A stretch of DNA of 64,000 bases from Paenibacillus woosongensis (GTDB lineage Bacteria; Bacillota; Bacilli; Paenibacillales; Paenibacillaceae): contig NZ_CP126084.1 in the NCBI RefSeq assembly GCF_030122845.1, forward strand, positions 310,001-374,000, given 5' to 3'. Position numbers and translations under genes: made by a program. Below the pieces are notes generated by a model. It was not told the DNA's origin, did not search any database, and saw nothing but the letters and a program-made list of their open reading frames with translations. Below, piece after piece: positions 18,670 to 28,465 of the stretch (its first letter is position 1; each line of letters starts with the position of its first letter).

Positions 18670-20237
18670 TCAAGGATTCGCACTTTGCTTATGAAGATCC
18701 ATCAGACAGGGACAAACAGCCTGACTGTTCAGAGCAAGTAGCTTGCACAAAAAAAGCACGAGATTATTTCTCCGACCCAGGGTTTAAACGAATGCTTGAG
18801 GTTGTCTGGAAACGATATGCCGGTTTGGAGAAGGTTGGCGGGCATGCTACTGTCCAGCGTGCGAGCGAGGAAGAGTGTGAGGCAATTAATTCCTTTTTTG
18901 GTTGGTATAAAAGACCTGGAGAAGATATTCGTATACCTCTTGTAAAATTTGAGCAAGAATTGCTGGGATCGGCATTTCCCTTTACGATTGTCGAATTATA
19001 TGAGGTCTTGACCGGTGAGCCATTGCTGACCAAGTCAGATCGACAGCAGTTGGCGATGCAGGATTGGCAGGAATTGTTCATAACGGTGGAAGCTCAGGCC
19101 ATGAAAGAAGGGATACAGTTTCAGTCCACGATAACGGATTGGTTAGCTGGCTTGAGAGATGGCCGGATATTTGGTTATCGCACCTTGCGTGAATTGTGGC
19201 GTGATTCTCCCGAGTCAGCGAGCAGGGAATTAACGCATGCTGCGCTGGCGTGGAATCTGTTACTTACAGGGAATACTTCCTTAGATTCAGACGGGAGTGA
19301 AGCCAAGGTATCGTCGATACGCTTGCCGGTACTCGCCGCATTGGCCACCGGAAATCCACATGCGCTGGATCGGAATGTTCCGGCGGGGCGGTTGTTGTTC
19401 CAGGCTTTACGTTTAGCAGGGTGGGGAAAGGTGTTAGTGGGAACTGAGCCTGATTCGCTAGACCTGGCAAATTGGCCGGACTCGGTAGATCCAGCAGACT
19501 CTGCTGAATCCGATAAGGTACCAGACTTCCCGTCTGGTATCGACAGCTTGGAGGCGAGGGGAATTTATCGTAGTGCGGGGATTATGGATGACGATATATC
19601 CTCCCTTGTTCATATTTATTGTCCTTGGGACGGGAACACTGAGCCGTATGTTCTGACATTGAGACAGATCGAGGCAGGAAGAACACTTCCTCCAGTGTGC
19701 GATATTTATATGGTTGAGAATCCAGCGGTTTTTTCCACTTTGGTTGATATAACCGAAACCTCAGAACTTGCGAGAAATATAAATCGGACAGAAAAAGTAG
19801 CGGAGCAGGGAGATCCCTTTCGGGCATCAGGTCCTCTGTTGCTTTGTACAAGTGGCCCCGCAAGTGCGGCCGCGTTACGGCTAATTGATCGATATCTGCA
19901 AGAAAGTCTACTTTCCAACTATTTATATTATTCGGGTGATTTTGATATCAAAGGAATTGAGTTCGGGAACGTTCTGGCCTATCGTTACGGGAATCGGTTT
20001 AAAAGTTGGCGTTTTGGCGAGGACAGTTACTTGATGGGGTGTACTATAAATTTTCCGAATGAGGTAGTATTTTCGAATGAAGAACGATTCCGTTTAAGCA
20101 GGATGGGAGCTGCTTGGGATAACTCTTTGTGCGTTAGGATGAGTGATAAAGGTAGAAAATTGTTTCAGGAACAATTAATTGACTTGTTGTCGGGTGATTG
20201 GAAACGGGCAGTTTTAGGAGGAGAAATGGATTATTAG
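18666..20237 (+). CDS. jetD: Wadjet type II JetD (DUF2399, TIGR02679), Toprim nuclease
   Basis: A 523-residue protein starting in an ATGA overlap with jetC. The C-terminal Toprim-like domain is recognisable from MVENPAVF (acidic residue), LLLCTSGPASAAALRL, and YYSGDFDIKGI, supplying the D-x-D metal site. JetD is the nuclease that cuts DNA held by the JetABC motor. An N-terminal helical domain with a winged-helix character binds DNA in related proteins. The end is odd: the stop at 20235 falls within the start of a decayed DUF3800 gene and looks created by loss of one T, so the original JetD terminus may have been different by a few residues. Confidence 0.9.
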   Translation: MIKDSHFAYEDPSDRDKQPDCSEQVACTKKARDYFSDPGFKRMLEVVWKRYAGLEKVGGHATVQRASEEECEAINSFFGWYKRPGEDIRIPLVKFEQELLGSAFPFTIVELYEVLTGEPLLTKSDRQQLAMQDWQELFITVEAQAMKEGIQFQSTITDWLAGLRDGRIFGYRTLRELWRDSPESASRELTHAALAWNLLLTGNTSLDSDGSEAKVSSIRLPVLAALATGNPHALDRNVPAGRLLFQALRLAGWGKVLVGTEPDSLDLANWPDSVDPADSAESDKVPDFPSGIDSLEARGIYRSAGIMDDDISSLVHIYCPWDGNTEPYVLTLRQIEAGRTLPPVCDIYMVENPAVFSTLVDITETSELARNINRTEKVAEQGDPFRASGPLLLCTSGPASAAALRLIDRYLQESLLSNYLYYSGDFDIKGIEFGNVLAYRYGNRFKSWRFGEDSYLMGCTINFPNEVVFSNEERFRLSRMGAAWDNSLCVRMSDKGRKLFQEQLIDLLSGDWKRAVLGGEMDY

Positions 20238-20467
20238 CATATATAGATGAAAGTGGATTTCCGCATCCGCATGATGAAACCTTGCACCCGGTTTTAGCAG
20301 CCGTCTGTATTCCCAAGGAATTATGCAGCGAATGTATAAAATAAAGATGGATATTTACGGTCGCTATGATGTCGAACTAAAAGCTGTAAATGTTTCTTAT
20401 ATTTCCTATAACCTAATTTTTATAAAATCATCACGGGTAAGCGTTCTGAGCCCCCACCTCTTATGTT
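20226..20467 (+). pseudogene. decayed DUF3800 gene remnant
   Basis: AGGAGG (20216-20221) and ATG at 20226 lead to MDY; then, shifted by one base, the frame reads LAYIDESGFPHPHDETLH followed by PVLAAVCIPKEL, the typical DUF3800 opening (YIDESG, then a short gap and an AAV strand). That frame stops at 20342; a second shift continues with MDIYGRYDVELKA, matching the ELK segment of DUF3800, and ends at 20465. So at least two frameshifts and loss of the C-terminal two thirds. DUF3800 proteins have an RNase H-like fold and often accompany defence genes. Overlap with the jetD 3' end suggests it once followed jetD directly. Confidence 0.7.
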
Positions 20468-20520
20468 AATCTGGATATATTGATGGAATTGACAGAAGAA
20501 ATAATTAGGAGGTTAGATCT

Positions 20521-20895
20521 ATGGCTGAGGCAGGTAAAATTCTTGAATGGACACTAGTATCGGAATGCCCGATTCCCCCGGATGTGAATCAATTGCTCGT
20601 GCCCGGAGAAGTGGCAGTTGCCGCTTACAAAACTTTTCGGGATAGTGCAATCTTTACCAACAAGCGGTTAATTGTCCGAGATGCACAGGGCTTCACGGGA
20701 AAGAAGATTGAGATTTATTCGCTCCCCTACTCCTCCATCAATATGTGGTCTACAGAAAATGCTGGAGGATTTCTTGATATGAGCGCAGAGGTGGAGTTGT
20801 GGACGCGTGCAGGTCATATTAAGGTGAAGCTGCAAAAAGGCGTCGATATCCGCAAGTTCGACATGCTGATTGCTAATGCACTTTTAGCTGAGTAA
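20521..20895 (+). CDS. bacterial PH-domain protein (bPH_1, YozO-like)
   Basis: A 124-residue protein with the bPH_1 pattern: VPGEVAVAAYKTFRDSAIFTNKRLIVRD (the FTNKRLI strand is diagnostic), then IEIYSLPYSSINMWSTE and a C-terminal helix. Such small PH-like proteins form rings or bind peptides and membranes; their precise role is unknown. AGGAGG lies 8 bases before the ATG. It follows the DUF3800 remnant by ~50 bases and has its own terminator, so it is not clearly part of the Wadjet operon. Confidence 0.8.
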   Translation: MAEAGKILEWTLVSECPIPPDVNQLLVPGEVAVAAYKTFRDSAIFTNKRLIVRDAQGFTGKKIEIYSLPYSSINMWSTENAGGFLDMSAEVELWTRAGHIKVKLQKGVDIRKFDMLIANALLAE

Positions 20896-20929
20896 GGCCT
20901 AAAGTCGGGAGAATTTATAGAGTTAGGAT

Positions 20930-20958
20930 GAAAGGCACCATTTATGGTGTCTTTTCTT
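20930..20958 (+). terminator. terminator after PH-domain gene
   Basis: AAAGGCACCATTTATGGTGTCTTTTCTTC: GGCACCAT pairs with ATGGTGTC around TT, followed by a T-rich run. Confidence 0.7.
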
Positions 20959-21052
20959 CTATTTTCATAGGCATACCGGTTTATTCCTTAAAATTAGACA
21001 TTTTGGTAAAATATCAGACACTAATATTTTCCTGAAATGAGGTTGGACAGGC

Positions 21053-23233
21053 TTGAATAAGGTGGATCCTGGCCGAGTCGGGGGCATGGCGCGCGACCTG
21101 GAGCGTTTAGATCGCACGATGGAAAATGGAATTACGGGAATGTCCAGGGAACTAAACCGGCTCATAAGCGATGTGGAGGCGGCATATTCCGATCCGTCCG
21201 AGCACTACGTGCGATCTGCGGCACGCGAAGCCAGCGGCCTGCTGCGGGAAATCGGCAAGCTGGCCGAGCGGATTGACGAGCAGATGAGGAAGAAGGTTCA
21301 GGCGTTACGTTATGCGGAAAATACATATATAAAGGCAGAGAAGGATTCGGCAAAGGCGACCGGGGTGAAAAAATCAGCGACGTTTACACTCAAGGGGACG
21401 GTTCAGAGCTGGTTTCAGCGCTTCATGGATAAAGCGAGACAGAATGTCGCTGATCCAGACGAGGCTTCGTCTGCGGAGTCAAGGCCATCGCTGCTGCAAT
21501 GGATCAAGGGCAGCTTGCTGGAGCTTCAGGACGCCTCTTTGGTGCAGCGTCTCGACCTGGTGAAGGAGGATGAGCGGATCGCCTCTTTGCTGCAAATTTT
21601 GGACACCGGGACGGCGAAGGAGCAGGTGTGGGCGCGGGAGGAGCTCGAGGCCATCGCTTCAAGCTTCAAAGAGATTGCCCGAAACCAAGCGGCCTATAAA
21701 ATATATGCGATTTACAATAATGAACTGTACATGGGTTATGCACATCGGTCCGCCCAGCAGCAAAGGGAGCAGCTAGCGAAGCTCGGCGTCGCTGAGGAAT
21801 GGTATAAGTCCGGGGTCAGCCTGGCCGTGTTCTATAAAGGCTCTCCGCTGGATGCCTGCGACTACAATCCGCTGAAGCAGAATCTGTCCGCGATGCCCAA
21901 AGAGAGCGAGCTGCGTATGATTATCGCGGCTGGCATGATCAATCCCCTCTACCGGGAGTGGGCGAAACTCAATTATGACTCTATTGCAGCAGCGGTGCGT
22001 CAAGTGGCGGAGCGGCGCAGGGAAATGCAAGCGCTGCTAGATGAATACAACCAGGCGGTTTCTGCGGAGGATATCCGCAACATGCAGCAGTATTTGAAGG
22101 ACATGAACATTTACCAGGGCAAGATTACGGGTGAATATAATCAGGAATTCCTGATCGCCGTGGCTGGCTATCAACATATTGCGAACACGGTGAGCACCAT
22201 GGCGGCAGTTCGGCGCGAGTGGTTCGGCTGGGAGCTGTTCGAGGTGGATGGGAAGATCACGAAGGAGCTGCTGGACTTAGCTTGGGCGGAAAGCAGCTCG
22301 GGCATGCGCAATAATCCGGATCTGAAGACCGGCGGGTTAACGGCGGCCGTAACCATCGTAGGCGTAGGGGATGGCATCGTCAGTCAATTGTTTGAAGACG
22401 TGAAGGACTTGGCCGAATTCGCCATCAATTCCAACCCGGCAACCCTGGGATTCTGGACAGACACCGTGCCGGGATATTACGCTATAGGGGAAGCGATCGT
22501 GAACGGTGAACTGACTATTGATGATATGACGAAGCTGCTCGGGGACGCCGCGGCAGAGGAATTCGTAGTTCCTTTCCAGGATATCACCGAATTGCAGCCG
22601 AAGGTTCTTTCTGGAAAAGCGACCTATGAGGAGAGCGTAAAATACGGACGAGCCGTGACGAAGGCGTTCTTCGCCCTCACGGTAGTAGAAGGCGCCGCCA
22701 GAGCAGGAGCCAAATTCTCCGGCAAGACCGTGAAGGAACTCGTGAAGACCGTAAAGGAAGCGGCGCAAACGCGGCCGCAAGTATCGCTTGCGACCCCCGA
22801 TGGCCTTACAGTCCCTGTTCGGGATATGGACATGCCGAAGATGGAGCCGCAGTTCTCTAAGTCCAAGCCTGACTCGGGATCAAGTGGCAGGAAGATGGAT
22901 TTTGTGGAGGGGCAGGGTGAAATTCCCAAGAGAACATATGAGCCTAGCCCTAAACATGACCCTAAAAGTGGGTGGGGGAGTCCAAATCCAATACCAGACG
23001 TTGAAACAGGGCAGAAATTATTGGATACAGCTTACTCATCATCAAAGAACAAGCAACTTTACAACATTTATGAGGGTAAACTTATTAAATTCCAACCAGA
23101 TGGAGAAACAGGATGGCATCCATATGAAGTTACGAATCCTGCTAAAGAAGTTCCTGCTGATGTTTTAAGACAGTTGCTTAAAGATGGTAAGATTACAAAG
23201 GTGGAATACAATAAGCTATTAAAAAACAAGTGA
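21053..23233 (+). CDS. polymorphic toxin with WXG/LXG-like head and variable C-terminal domain
   Basis: A 726-residue protein. The first ~100 residues are a helical hairpin of the kind that targets type VII (Esx/Yuk) secretion. A segment IRNMQQYLKDMNIYQGKITG near 335-375 resembles a peptidoglycan-binding repeat. A hydrophobic, Gly-rich region (GVGDGIVSQLFEDVKD) follows, then from ~615 a linker and a C-terminal domain (SGWGSPNPIPDVETGQKLLD; LIKFQPDGETGWHPYEV; KITKVEYNKLLKNK) that looks like the exchangeable toxin tip. The tip DNA (from ~22,900) is visibly more AT-rich than the rest and matches the next gene in base use. It starts at TTG; a GTG at 21062 is an alternative. The target of the toxin is unknown. 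Confidence 0.75.
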   Translation: MNKVDPGRVGGMARDLERLDRTMENGITGMSRELNRLISDVEAAYSDPSEHYVRSAAREASGLLREIGKLAERIDEQMRKKVQALRYAENTYIKAEKDSAKATGVKKSATFTLKGTVQSWFQRFMDKARQNVADPDEASSAESRPSLLQWIKGSLLELQDASLVQRLDLVKEDERIASLLQILDTGTAKEQVWAREELEAIASSFKEIARNQAAYKIYAIYNNELYMGYAHRSAQQQREQLAKLGVAEEWYKSGVSLAVFYKGSPLDACDYNPLKQNLSAMPKESELRMIIAAGMINPLYREWAKLNYDSIAAAVRQVAERRREMQALLDEYNQAVSAEDIRNMQQYLKDMNIYQGKITGEYNQEFLIAVAGYQHIANTVSTMAAVRREWFGWELFEVDGKITKELLDLAWAESSSGMRNNPDLKTGGLTAAVTIVGVGDGIVSQLFEDVKDLAEFAINSNPATLGFWTDTVPGYYAIGEAIVNGELTIDDMTKLLGDAAAEEFVVPFQDITELQPKVLSGKATYEESVKYGRAVTKAFFALTVVEGAARAGAKFSGKTVKELVKTVKEAAQTRPQVSLATPDGLTVPVRDMDMPKMEPQFSKSKPDSGSSGRKMDFVEGQGEIPKRTYEPSPKHDPKSGWGSPNPIPDVETGQKLLDTAYSSSKNKQLYNIYEGKLIKFQPDGETGWHPYEVTNPAKEVPADVLRQLLKDGKITKVEYNKLLKNK

Positions 23234-23880
23234 GGTGCTTCATTCTGAGGACTTTTGGAGATAAGAACACATTTGCTATTCAATATGAGTTTGATGTTAA
23301 TCCTTTTAATGAAACCAGTTTGATTGGTGAAACATGGGGGAAGTTTGAATTATCTGTTCGTGGGATAGACATCTGTCGATATAAAAGAGCGGATAGCGAG
23401 ACTACCTATCAATGGAATTTGATATACATTGTTGAATGGTTTAGCGAAAATCTAAAGTATATTTTGAGTGAAGAACCATTCCCCCTCCCTGTTGAAGGAC
23501 AACACTCACTTGAACTATTGGATAATTGTTTGTTGTTTGAATCAGATAACGATGATGAGTTTGATGCATGGTTCGATACAAAGCAAGAATGGGAGTTTAA
23601 ACACTCTTGGTTTTCAAATAGAGCAGGTTCATTTTTGCCTGATGTGTTTTTCAGAAGGGTTAACAATAACATAGAGATTGCTTGGAATAACGAATCAACT
23701 TACTCTTCGGAAGGAATTTCATTTATTAATCCAATTGGAATTGAGTACGTGCCACTATTTATATTTGAATCCACGATCAAAAGCTTCATCGAAAATTTCT
23801 TGGATAGTCTACTTGAAAATTCTAAAAATAAAAGTGATGCGGAAGAAGTTTATCAAAAACTAATGGCATTTATTAAATAG
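23230..23880 (+). CDS. probable immunity protein for the upstream toxin
   Basis: A 216-residue, strongly acidic protein rich in Trp and Phe, with no signal peptide. Its GTG start overlaps the toxin stop (GTGA), the arrangement typical of toxin-immunity pairs, and its low GC matches the toxin tip. Visible features are a SENLKYILSEEPFPLP segment and a HSWFSNRAGSFLPDVFFRR stretch; I do not recognise the family. Role is inferred from position, acidity and co-transfer. Confidence 0.6.
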   Translation: MRCFILRTFGDKNTFAIQYEFDVNPFNETSLIGETWGKFELSVRGIDICRYKRADSETTYQWNLIYIVEWFSENLKYILSEEPFPLPVEGQHSLELLDNCLLFESDNDDEFDAWFDTKQEWEFKHSWFSNRAGSFLPDVFFRRVNNNIEIAWNNESTYSSEGISFINPIGIEYVPLFIFESTIKSFIENFLDSLLENSKNKSDAEEVYQKLMAFIK

Positions 23881-23995
23881 TCGGTTCTTTATTGGGTGGG
23901 GCTACCCAGTGCCGAATGAACCCATCATTTAACCAATAATACGTATAACCCTTGTAATACCCGTAATTTCTTCATTTCGGTTGTACGCACATCAA

Positions 23996-24229
23996 ATGCT
24001 TTCAATAATTGAAGATCCATTTTATGATGAGGAAGAGGATGAAATTGAACCGATCTGTAAATTAGAGACAGTTGAATTTTTGAAAATTATATTACTATGG
24101 GCTTACGAAACTTATAAATATAAAAGCGAGAGGGGAGTGATTGATCTAGAGGAGGCAGATATGGTTATGAAGTGGATTGAACAAAAAATGTTAGAAGTTA
24201 AGAGTATAGAAAATGAATCTATAAAATAG
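23996..24229 (+). CDS. small acidic protein, possibly truncated
   Basis: A 77-residue, very acidic frame (EDPFYDEEEDEIEP) followed by two predicted helices. No ribosome site is evident before the ATG at 23996 or a TTG at 23981. Its stop codon TAG (24227-24229) shares a base with the first GGG of an IS256-type terminal sequence, so the original C-terminus may have been cut off by that insertion. It could be a leftover second immunity gene; not recognised. Confidence 0.4.
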   Translation: MLSIIEDPFYDEEEDEIEPICKLETVEFLKIILLWAYETYKYKSERGVIDLEEADMVMKWIEQKMLEVKSIENESIK

Positions 24230-24714
24230 GGTCTGTAAAATAAACTGTGTAAACTCTCCAACCAATCTATTAAACTAGGAGAAAGGTTGGATGGAAAGGA
24301 TGAACACAGTGGCCCAAAGTTCAGCAGAGATCAAGTGAAAGCCTTCATTAAAGACAACGATTTAAAAACTATGGCGGATGTGCAATTTGCCCTGAAAGAA
24401 TTGTTTGCCGACACGCTGCAAGAAATGTTGGAGGCGGAGCTGGATCATGAGCTGGGCTATGCTAAGCACGACGTTGCAAATAAGCAGACAAAGAATAGTC
24501 GCAATGGGAAGAGCAAGAAGATGATCACCAGCGAATACGGTGAACAGGAGATTCGTTTGCCCCGTGATCGTAACGGTGAGTTCGAACCCATGATCGTAAA
24601 GAAGCATCAGTCGAATGTAACCGGCATTGAAGAGTAAATCATTGCATTGTATGCCAAAGGCGTTAGTACCCGGGACATTCAAGATCACTTAGCCCATCTG
24701 TACGGCATTGACGT
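24229..24714 (+). pseudogene. IS256-family insertion sequence, left part only
   Basis: The element begins with GGGTCTGTAAAATAAACTGT (24229-24248), an IS256-type terminal repeat. A TTG start at 24287 opens an IS256 transposase: FSRDQVKAFIKDNDLKTMADVQ then FALKELFADTLQEMLEAELD, then YGEQEIRLPRDRNGEFEP. After VTGIEE a TAA (24635) replaces the usual Gln codon; the frame continues IIALYAKGVSTRDIQDHL up to YGIDVSP and ends near 24714. The catalytic DDE region and right end are missing. Confidence 0.85.
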
Positions 24715-24898
24715 GTCTCCGTTCCGAGGGGAAAAACTGACCGATTTCGAATATGAAGCCAAACAATGGATCCACAGCATCGTCAACGACACCGAACCTT
24801 TGGTGAAACCGAGGGAAGCGATGATCGTGTCACAGATCTTGGAGGCGGTCTATCAATCCGCAGAAACGGGGAAAATCGTTTATTTTGATCAGGAATAA
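24715..24898 (+). pseudogene. C-terminal fragment of Gfo/Idh/MocA oxidoreductase
   Basis: Directly joined in frame to the transposase fragment. It encodes FEYEAKQWIHSIVNDTEPLV and then AMIVSQILEAVYQSAETGKIVYF, the characteristic C-terminal end of NAD-dependent sugar/inositol dehydrogenase-like proteins. The first ~300 residues are gone. A strong terminator follows, so this is the real 3' end of a gene whose 5' part was deleted together with the right half of the insertion sequence. Confidence 0.75.
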
Positions 24899-24926
24899 GT
24901 ACGCGAAATAATAGATCTCGTAATCC

Positions 24927-24957
24927 GTCCGTGAAGCGACAGCTTCACGGACTTTTT
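24927..24957 (+). terminator. strong terminator after oxidoreductase fragment
   Basis: GTCCGTGAAGC and GCTTCACGGAC form an 11-bp perfect stem around GACA, followed by five T. Confidence 0.85.
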
Positions 24958-25034
24958 AGTTGAGTAAGCTCTACATATAACAAAATCATTGATATCAGCT
25001 GCGTGGATTCTCTCATATAATGGAACAAACAAAT

Positions 25035-25049
25035 TATCGATAATCGATA
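25035..25049. promoter_or_regulatory. palindromic operator before GntR gene
   Basis: TATCGAT-A-ATCGATA is a perfect 15-bp palindrome 28 bases before the GntR start, flanked on the right by a further half-site (CGATAATT). Its place suggests autoregulation by the GntR protein; inferred. Confidence 0.5.
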
Positions 25050-25077
25050 AACGATAATTGAATGGAGACTGAGAAGG

Positions 25078-25689
25078 ATGCCAAACAACGATATCGTCCC
25101 GTTGGTGAATTCCATAAGCGAACAAATTTATTTAAGTCTGAAGCGAAAAATTCTCACTGGGGAGCTGGCCCCGGGAACCCGACTCCTTGTGCTGGAGATC
25201 GCGGGCCAATTTCAAGTGAGCCAGGCACCCGTGCGGGAAGCGTTAGAACGATTGAAGCAGGAAGGATTAATTACCGGCGTTCGCAATAAAGGGTCAGTGG
25301 TGTCCAACATTACGTCGAAGGAGATTCGAGATCTGTTCATTCTCCGCGAAATCATTGAAGGCTACGCCGTTCGCACGACCATGCCGACCTTGACGGAGGC
25401 GGATTACGCCGAGCTGGAAGCAATGATCCAGAGGATGGAGGAGGCCGTTGAGCAGAACGACACGCTCCGGATTCTTGAGTTGGATATGGACTTTCATGGC
25501 TTCTTCTATAAACACTGCGACAATCAGGCCATCCTGGAGCTGTGGAACCATATGCGGACGAAGGTGATGCGCTTCATGGCCATCTCGAACCGGCATCATA
25601 CGACGGAAATGCTGGCAGATTGGCATCGGCTGCTGATTGACGCCCTTCGGATTAGGTGCTTTCGCTCTGAGAAGCATTACTTAATGTAA
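25078..25689 (+). CDS. GntR-family (FadR/FCD-type) regulator, C-terminus shortened
   Basis: A 203-residue regulator. The N-terminal winged helix (IYLSLKRKILTGELAPGTRL, VSQAPVREALERLKQEGL) is followed by an FCD ligand domain (LREIIEGYAVR, ELDMDFHGFFYKHCDN, ADWHRLLIDALR). FCD domains bind organic acids or sugar acids through a metal. The last ~15 residues after IDALR are atypical, and the final HxxH-type helix is missing. A TAA directly after EKHYLM, where CAA would continue, suggests a recent nonsense change or small deletion. GGAGACTGAGAAGG precedes the ATG. It may have controlled the lost oxidoreductase gene or the sugar genes to the right. Confidence 0.78.
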   Translation: MPNNDIVPLVNSISEQIYLSLKRKILTGELAPGTRLLVLEIAGQFQVSQAPVREALERLKQEGLITGVRNKGSVVSNITSKEIRDLFILREIIEGYAVRTTMPTLTEADYAELEAMIQRMEEAVEQNDTLRILELDMDFHGFFYKHCDNQAILELWNHMRTKVMRFMAISNRHHTTEMLADWHRLLIDALRIRCFRSEKHYLM

Positions 25690-25716
25690 ACATCTGATTA
25701 TAATGATGAAGGGTTC

Positions 25717-25745
25717 TCAATCAAAAAAGCCCCCGAAGGGGCTTT
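25717..25745. terminator. bidirectional terminator
   Basis: AAAAGCCCC-CGAA-GGGGCTTTT, symmetrical with A and T runs on both sides, between the converging GntR (+) and isomerase (-) genes. Confidence 0.85.
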
Positions 25746-25747
25746 TC

Positions 25748-27171
<1,424 letters not shown>

Positions 27172-27525
27172 AGATCGTTCTCTCCTTTAAGTTGGTTTTA
27201 AGAAACGCCTATCGGCGGATTCTTCGTTAGCAAGCCGTTTGTGCTAGATGTGATACTGGGGTAATTTATATTCATTACGTTTGAACGGTTTTGAACTTTG
27301 TTTATTTAGTGTTTATATTAAATATATATGGGCATAATGTCAACATAAAATAAACTAAATATGTTTGATGTGTTTGAATGACGGTGTAAAGTGTTTAAAT
27401 TTGGCGAAGAATTCATTGACCGAGATATCATTGTTCAACTAATATAACTAATATATGGATGTAAACCTTGTTACAGGTATATTAACGTTTGAATTAGAGA
27501 TATGGAGCGAGAGGAGAATAAACGT
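27172..27525. promoter_or_regulatory. divergent control region with GTTT(G/A) words
   Basis: A 350-base AT-rich region between aldolase copy 1 (-) and deoR (+). GTTTGAACG, TTTGAAC, TTTATTTAGTGTTTATA, ATGTTTGATGTGTTTGAATG and GTGTTTAAAT recur, similar to the AAACAAACA words (on the other strand) before aldolase copy 2. They are candidate operators for the DeoR protein. No gene is seen. Confidence 0.45.
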
Positions 27526-28278
27526 ATGTTTACTGAAAAACGGTTAATTAAAGAAGCGGACTTGATCAAACAAAGAGGTTCGGTGTCCGTACAAGAATTG
27601 ATGGAATATTTTCAAGTTTCCGATATGACGATCCGCCGGGATCTTCAGAAGCTAGAGGCATCCGGTAAATTCCAAAGGTTTCATGGGGGGATTCGCATTC
27701 TCGATGAAACACCACTGGAGCAGAGAGATGGCGTGCAGTTGGACGAGAAGAAACGAATCGCTCAGTATTGTTTAAATTTACTTCGCCCGAAAGACACGAT
27801 CATTTTGGACTCCGGCACCACCACCTATCAGATAGCGATAGCCCTCGCTGAAGCTCAGATCCCTAATATTACTGTAATCACCAACTCGTTAAGAGCTGCT
27901 TATTGTCTTCGAGAACAGGAGAACATCACTTTGGTGATGTGCGGGGGCGAATTGAGACACAGCTCCCAATCTTTCGTTGGCAGCGTATCCAGAGACTTCT
28001 TCGACAATATATTCGTGAATAAGGCCTTTATTGCAACGGGCGGCATCACAGAGAAAGGCTTTAGCACCACCAGCTTTGCAGAGGCGGAAATCAAGCAAAT
28101 GATGGGGAAAGCGAGCGCAGAAACGTATATCGTCGCTGATTCCACAAAGTTCGGCAATCGTTCGCTGAACTTTTTTGCGCCGCTCAGTCACGCGAACCAG
28201 ATTGTCACTGACACCGGTGTGTCGGATGAATGGTGCGACATGATGAAACAGCACGGTACAGACATCGTCAAAGTATAA
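27526..28278 (+). CDS. DeoR-family sugar regulator
   Basis: A 250-residue regulator with the DeoR helix-turn-helix (VSVQELMEYFQVSDMTIRRDLQKLE), the link FHGGIRI, and the sensor domain with DSGTTTYQIA, NSLRAAY and KAFIATGGIT...F.TTSFAEAEIKQMM. DeoR-type proteins repress sugar genes and release DNA on binding a sugar phosphate. The ATG at 27526 is chosen over 27502 because GAGAGGAG lies between them at proper spacing. It sits centrally between the isomerase/aldolase operon and the aldolase/importer/kinase operon and probably controls both. Confidence 0.88.
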   Translation: MFTEKRLIKEADLIKQRGSVSVQELMEYFQVSDMTIRRDLQKLEASGKFQRFHGGIRILDETPLEQRDGVQLDEKKRIAQYCLNLLRPKDTIILDSGTTTYQIAIALAEAQIPNITVITNSLRAAYCLREQENITLVMCGGELRHSSQSFVGSVSRDFFDNIFVNKAFIATGGITEKGFSTTSFAEAEIKQMMGKASAETYIVADSTKFGNRSLNFFAPLSHANQIVTDTGVSDEWCDMMKQHGTDIVKV

Positions 28279-28315
28279 TTATGGCTGTGATATTCGTCGT
28301 CAACCATCTATAATC

Positions 28316-28445
28316 ATTAACGAAAACAAACAAAACAAACATCAAATAAGACCAAAATATAAAAAAACTGTTTATATAGATCAATTTTTATTGACAAAGA
28401 AACATCATATGTTTATTCTTGAGGTGTAAACAAACAAAAAACACT
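28316..28445. promoter_or_regulatory. promoter with AAACAAACA boxes before aldolase copy 2
   Basis: TTGACA (28391-28396), a 17-bp spacer and TATTCT (28414-28419) form a good SigA promoter. Repeated boxes AAACAAAC lie upstream (28325-28345) and downstream (28429-28440), so a repressor could bracket the promoter; the DeoR protein is the obvious candidate. Confidence 0.6.
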
Positions 28446-28465
28446 GAAGGGGGTGATGTGCAAAC

